Below, in pieces: positions 60,133-64,000 of a stretch of DNA of 64,000 nt. Positions within the stretch are counted from its first letter, which is position 1; the number at the start of each line of letters is the position of its first letter. The position numbers were made by a program, and so were the translations under genes. Source of the stretch: Plotosus lineatus (Eukaryota > Chordata > Actinopteri > Siluriformes > Plotosidae). Below the pieces are notes generated by a model. It had not been told where the DNA came from, did no database searches, and saw only the letters and a list, made by a program, of their open reading frames with translations. The DNA lies in NCBI GenBank assembly GCA_024760905.1, contig CM045734.1, forward strand, positions 44,625,564 through 44,689,563. Reading direction: 5' to 3'.

Positions 60133-60999
60133 ATTGTACTAAATATTTAGCCTATAAATCTTTTCTTATTATTGAGTACAGATGGTTAATGATTAGATCT
60201 TGAGACAGCATCGTTTAAGGTGTGCCAAACGAAAATACCTAAGGTTCTCGTATATAATCCATCACTGTGTATCATCCATCATCAAGAGATCAAAAAGTTA
60301 AATCTTGAAGATGCCACAGCCATCTGTGACTGGGAGTCCAAGACAGTGAAAGTGGCTGTGCTCTTTCTCATCTGTCACTGTGATTGATGCGAGACAAGCA
60401 AGGGGTTCTGTGAGCTCATGTATAATGATCAGGGCAGTTAACCCTTCAAACATCGTCAGCCACCCTGAGACACTGCATTAGCAGCATTTCAAAAAGATGC
60501 CGAAGCTTTTGATGCCTTTCTCCAGAAGCTTTTACTAACTCTTATGGGCAGCTGTCATACGATGGGGAGACTTGGATTAATGATTAAAAAAAAAAAAAAT
60601 ACATATAACACATTTTATATACAGGAGGGATTACTATACTGCCCATCCCAAAATAAAAATCGGAAGAAATAGAAGAAGAAATTCCAAGACCTGACTATGT
60701 TGTTGGAGCGCATTTAGCCTTGATTAGATCATGCAGTCACCATCGCATTGTTTGAACAAACATGAGCAACGTAACATTTATTTCCATCTAGCATTGGGTT
60801 CATTTTTCACCGACGTGAATATATAATGAGAAAATTAAACTCGTCATAAAATCTCGAACACATACCAAAGACTTCGAATAAGGTTACAGTCAGAAATCTG
60901 TGGTTCCAGTTCAACTGCGCAACTAATAGCTCATAGTAAGTGAACTGGTCCTTCACTACATCAGCCCGAATTTTATATCCATGTCATCAAAAAAGAGAA

Positions 61000-61310
61000 A
61001 GAGGCAGTGGTGGCCTGGTGGGAAAGGGTGCTGGATCGCTGATCCTAAGGTTGGGGGTTCGAGTCCCACTCTCCACAAGGTTTCCGTCTATGGTGAGAGG
61101 TTCATGTAAAAGAACCATGGCTGACTTTCGTAACGAGTAGCTGCAAAGCCGTCAGCGTGTTTCCGCCCCTTGCTAAAGCGTTGTGTCAGGAAGGGCATTT
61201 AAAAAAAAAAAAAAAAAAAAAAAGCCAAATCAAACATGTGAATCAGATGATTCACTGCGGTGACCCCTGAAAAAGGGAAAAAGCCGAAAGGAAAAGAAGA
61301 AGAACAGGAG
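61000..61310 (+). mobile_element. SINE-1 copy 11, internally deleted
   Basis: Head and B box present; about 65 bases missing after ctctccacaagg; a 24-A run replaces the middle of the tail; ends gccgaaaggaaaagaagaag. Confidence 0.88.
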
Positions 61311-61497
61311 TCATCAGAGAAGAGAAAGCTCATTAATGTGATACTTGGTCACCCAGTACATTCAGATCGTCAGCTGACCTAATTTTTTGGCACATCATTG
61401 TTGCTGAGCCTCGACTCGTACAACTGATAAAACAAAAATATCATGACTTTTTTTTTGACCAGCAAGAGTATAATTGTTAAAGTTAGTGCCAGATAGT

Positions 61498-61813
61498 AAA
61501 AGTAAAGTCCGTTGGGCTTTTTACACCCGAGCCATAGTGGCTCATCAGGCTGGCGTTGATTCCCGGTTTCCATAGCGTGAAGCGACCAGGAGTTCAACTT
61601 TCAACTCCTCCTGGATGGAATGCTAGTCCGTCGCAGGTTACCTTCCCAGTATATTTTACTGGTACCCATTTATACTGCTGGGTGAACAGAGGCACACCTG
61701 TGGTTGAGACCTTGCCCAAGGGTCTTAGCACAGTGGGGGTCTCACTGGGATTTGAACACACAACCTCCTGATCATGAGCGCAGCACCATAAGAACTACAC
61801 CACCGGCCCCTGA
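61498..61813 (-). mobile_element. SINE-2 copy g with perfect 13-bp target duplication
   Basis: A complete element flanked by agtgccagatagt at 61485-61497 and 61814-61826. The exact repeat shows a recent insertion and defines the family as about 316 bases, with a 3' end like cggactttac. Confidence 0.92.
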
Positions 61814-61826
61814 GTGCCAGATAGTG

Positions 61827-62769
61827 ATACAATTTAAAACATAGGCCCAGAGAGACAAGGACATTTAACCTCAAAACTGCTTCTTAATTCTGCCTCAGTC
61901 AAAAGTACCACATTTAGGTGATTTTTTTTCCTTCCGATCTTTCCAGCAGTTTTGTGGGGCTTCTGTGCAACCACATTGTGCACAACAAACTAATCCATCC
62001 CCAGGATATCACTCTTTTTATGTCGAGTTACACTAACTGCTGCAATGTTGTTCAGAACATATTTCAAGGTCAGAGAATCTCAGTGAATAGCCCTTCATTT
62101 TAATCCACTAAGCCGCCTAGCATTCTCGAAAGGATTCACACGAGTCCTCAATGGTACCTTAATCTTTTGGAGAAAAAAGGGGAGGGGGGCTGTTTGTTTT
62201 AAAAGAAATGGCTCGCGAAATGTATTAATGCTTTTTTAGAGTCGCAGTCAAAGTGAGTGAATAATAATGAAGTGCAAATGTAATTGCTTAACAGCAAAAC
62301 GGGAATAGATGTAAAAAAAAAAAAAAGAATAAATAATAAAAGATGCGCCTACTTATGAGCAAAATTTAAACCATTATTATTAAACATTATTTTTAGAATA
62401 AATACAGTAGGATATATATATATATATTTTTTTTTATTATTTATGAGGTGTGCTGTATTTAAAAGTGTAGAAAATGTATTTATTCAGACACTTATAAAAA
62501 TAATAAATGTAACATTTAGAAAACTGGCTATTCATCATTCCGCACTAACATGCCATGTAAAGAGCAGTATATTACTAATTCTAATACTAATTCACTGTGA
62601 GGATATGACAGGTTTTCTCTGAATTATTCAGTACGATTATCCAGTAGGGTCAATTATTCAGTGAGGAGCTTATGTGCATAAACCTTTAACTGAAGATTTT
62701 ATTAAAAAAAAAAAAATCTCACAAGTCATTAATTAGCATTAGTAATAACACACAGAATCGACTTTGTAT

Positions 62770-62804
<35 letters not shown>

Positions 62805-64000
62805 GTGTATTCGTATTGTGGGGACATATGAGGAATGTTCATCATTGTTCTTATACATTTTCTCCTGCGACATTCATCTTTGCTTACAGCCCATTCATGA
62901 TTTATCCATTTATTTCCCTGACACATGAGCTTCTTAAATAAGTAAAGGTGTAGGAGCTATACATAGAGCTTCCTAACAAGGTAATGAATGCATAATTATC
63001 ACTTATATCATTTATATAACATGAAAATCATTCATTTCTCTGGGATACTGTTTTCTTAAATAAGTGACGCTGCATTAGAATGGTCTTAACAGTTTTCACT
63101 TTACGAAGTAACTTTTTACACTTTTACATATGAATGCATACCGCCAACTCGTCCGGTTTTATCGTAATGATTACGGTTTTCATTATCCCACTCTGGTTCC
63201 GGTTGTATTAATAAAAATTACGTTTTTTAAAATAAAAATCAATCTAAAATTAAAAAAATAGTTAAAAAAAAAAAAAAGTAAAACAAATTATTTGCCGAGA
63301 ACCGTATCTAAATTTAGAAGAAAAGCGTCAGTGTATGCCGCTAATGTAACTTCCTGTAGGTGTACGGCGCATGTGCGAGAGGTCATCCTTTGTTTTACAT
63401 TGTAATCGCGAAGGAATTCGATGGGTCAGCTTTGTGTCGGCACGTTTGATGAGCCAAGAATATTGCTGTTGGATATAAGAATTCAAGTTATGACTTCCAT
63501 AAATTCTTTTCAGCAGAAGAAGTAGTTAATGTTTCCTTATCAATTGAGTGTACGGTACATGAAACTTAGAAATTAAATGTGAAATGTCTTCACAATATTG
63601 AACAATGTGATCTGGACGCTTTTCATATTTTTTGAGTTTTGTGCCACTCAAACCAAAGAATGTGCGTAAAATGTGCATTTGACTATTAGATTTAAATTTA
63701 TTTACAATGTTTTCAGGGCATGGCGATATGGCCGTCTTTCAATTTCTGTATTTGTTTCAATTGTTTATTTTCAAACAATAGACTTAAAATTAAAAGTTGA
63801 TTATGGAATGTTTCCCCGTTTTTGTTTTTTGAAAATTATTATGCATGTCATATTTGCTGAGGGAAAAGGTCAAGAGAAATGTGGACAATTTTGCACACGT
63901 TTAGCCCAAACGTTTGTCAACATTTGTCCAATGCATGATTATGCCCCAAAAAATTCTGAAAGGATCTGGACCAGAAAGTTTGTCCTTGATCTTTTCCATC
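61827..64000. other. AT-rich stretch, no gene recognised
   Basis: It holds an (ata)n array (62769-62802), homopolymers, and from about 63140 a TE-like area with gtccggttttatcgtaatga and ggttccggttgtattaataa. The 5' exon(s) of ggt6 might lie here or beyond the window, but I could not identify them. Confidence 0.5.

Noticed and set aside
63130..63720. Possible hAT or ZBED-type element
   Set aside because: Some words look TE-like, but no terminal repeats, target duplication or coding block could be found.

Overview
This is a stretch of vertebrate nuclear DNA, most likely from a ray-finned (teleost) fish. It has two intron-containing genes in a sea of interspersed repeats. The repeat mix fits a fish: Tc1, Tigger/pogo, hAT and piggyBac-type DNA elements, RTE- and L2-type LINEs, several tRNA-headed SINE families including DANA/mermaid-like ones, and very long (TA)n and (CA)n arrays. 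The species cannot be named from the sequence.

Host genes. (1) The last two coding exons of tmem8b lie on the + strand (1757-1873 and 29496-29831), separated by a 27.6 kb repeat-filled intron; earlier exons are left of the window. (2) The 3' part of ggt6 (gamma-glutamyltransferase 6-like) lies on the - strand as three exons (57110-56653, 56536-56423, 54036-52781) joined by frame-consistent GT-AG introns; the exon(s) for the cytoplasmic N-terminus were not found. The two genes converge and are about 23 kb apart. No real tRNA, rRNA or CRISPR locus was found.

Layout. 1-1.1 kb: Tigger-like element with an expanded hexapeptide-coding repeat. 1.1-29.5 kb: tmem8b intron with a 5'-truncated non-LTR element (6.3-8.1 kb), several Tigger-like non-autonomous families, a second Tigger copy (13.5-14.5 kb), two decayed LINEs (14.7-17.5 kb, the second of L2 type), a near full-length but broken RTE LINE (19.0-22.0 kb), a duplicated MITE (23.3-24.2 kb) and a piggyBac-type MITE (25.9-26.3 kb). 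29.5-31 kb: tmem8b terminal exon and 3' UTR. 31-52 kb: intergenic repeats, including nested and tandem SINEs (31-34.6 kb), two hAT MITEs of one family (34.7 and 49.0 kb), a young RTE copy with a single frameshift (37-39.4 kb), a hAT element inside a (TA)n array (39.5 kb), an RTE 3' fragment (42.5 kb) and a Tc1-like element (50.0-51.8 kb). 52.8-57.1 kb: ggt6. 57.1-64 kb: further MITEs, a CA-rich hAT element (58.6-59.5 kb) and SINEs.

Most interesting signals: one tRNA-headed SINE family carries four different 3' tails joined at one point, and a second family shows the same with two tails; the main SINE tail matches both the 5' leader and the 3' end of the RTE LINE in this window; GGT6 carries a histidine-rich octapeptide repeat just outside its membrane anchor and has Ser where active GGTs have the nucleophilic Thr; and several transposons have grown internal minisatellites.
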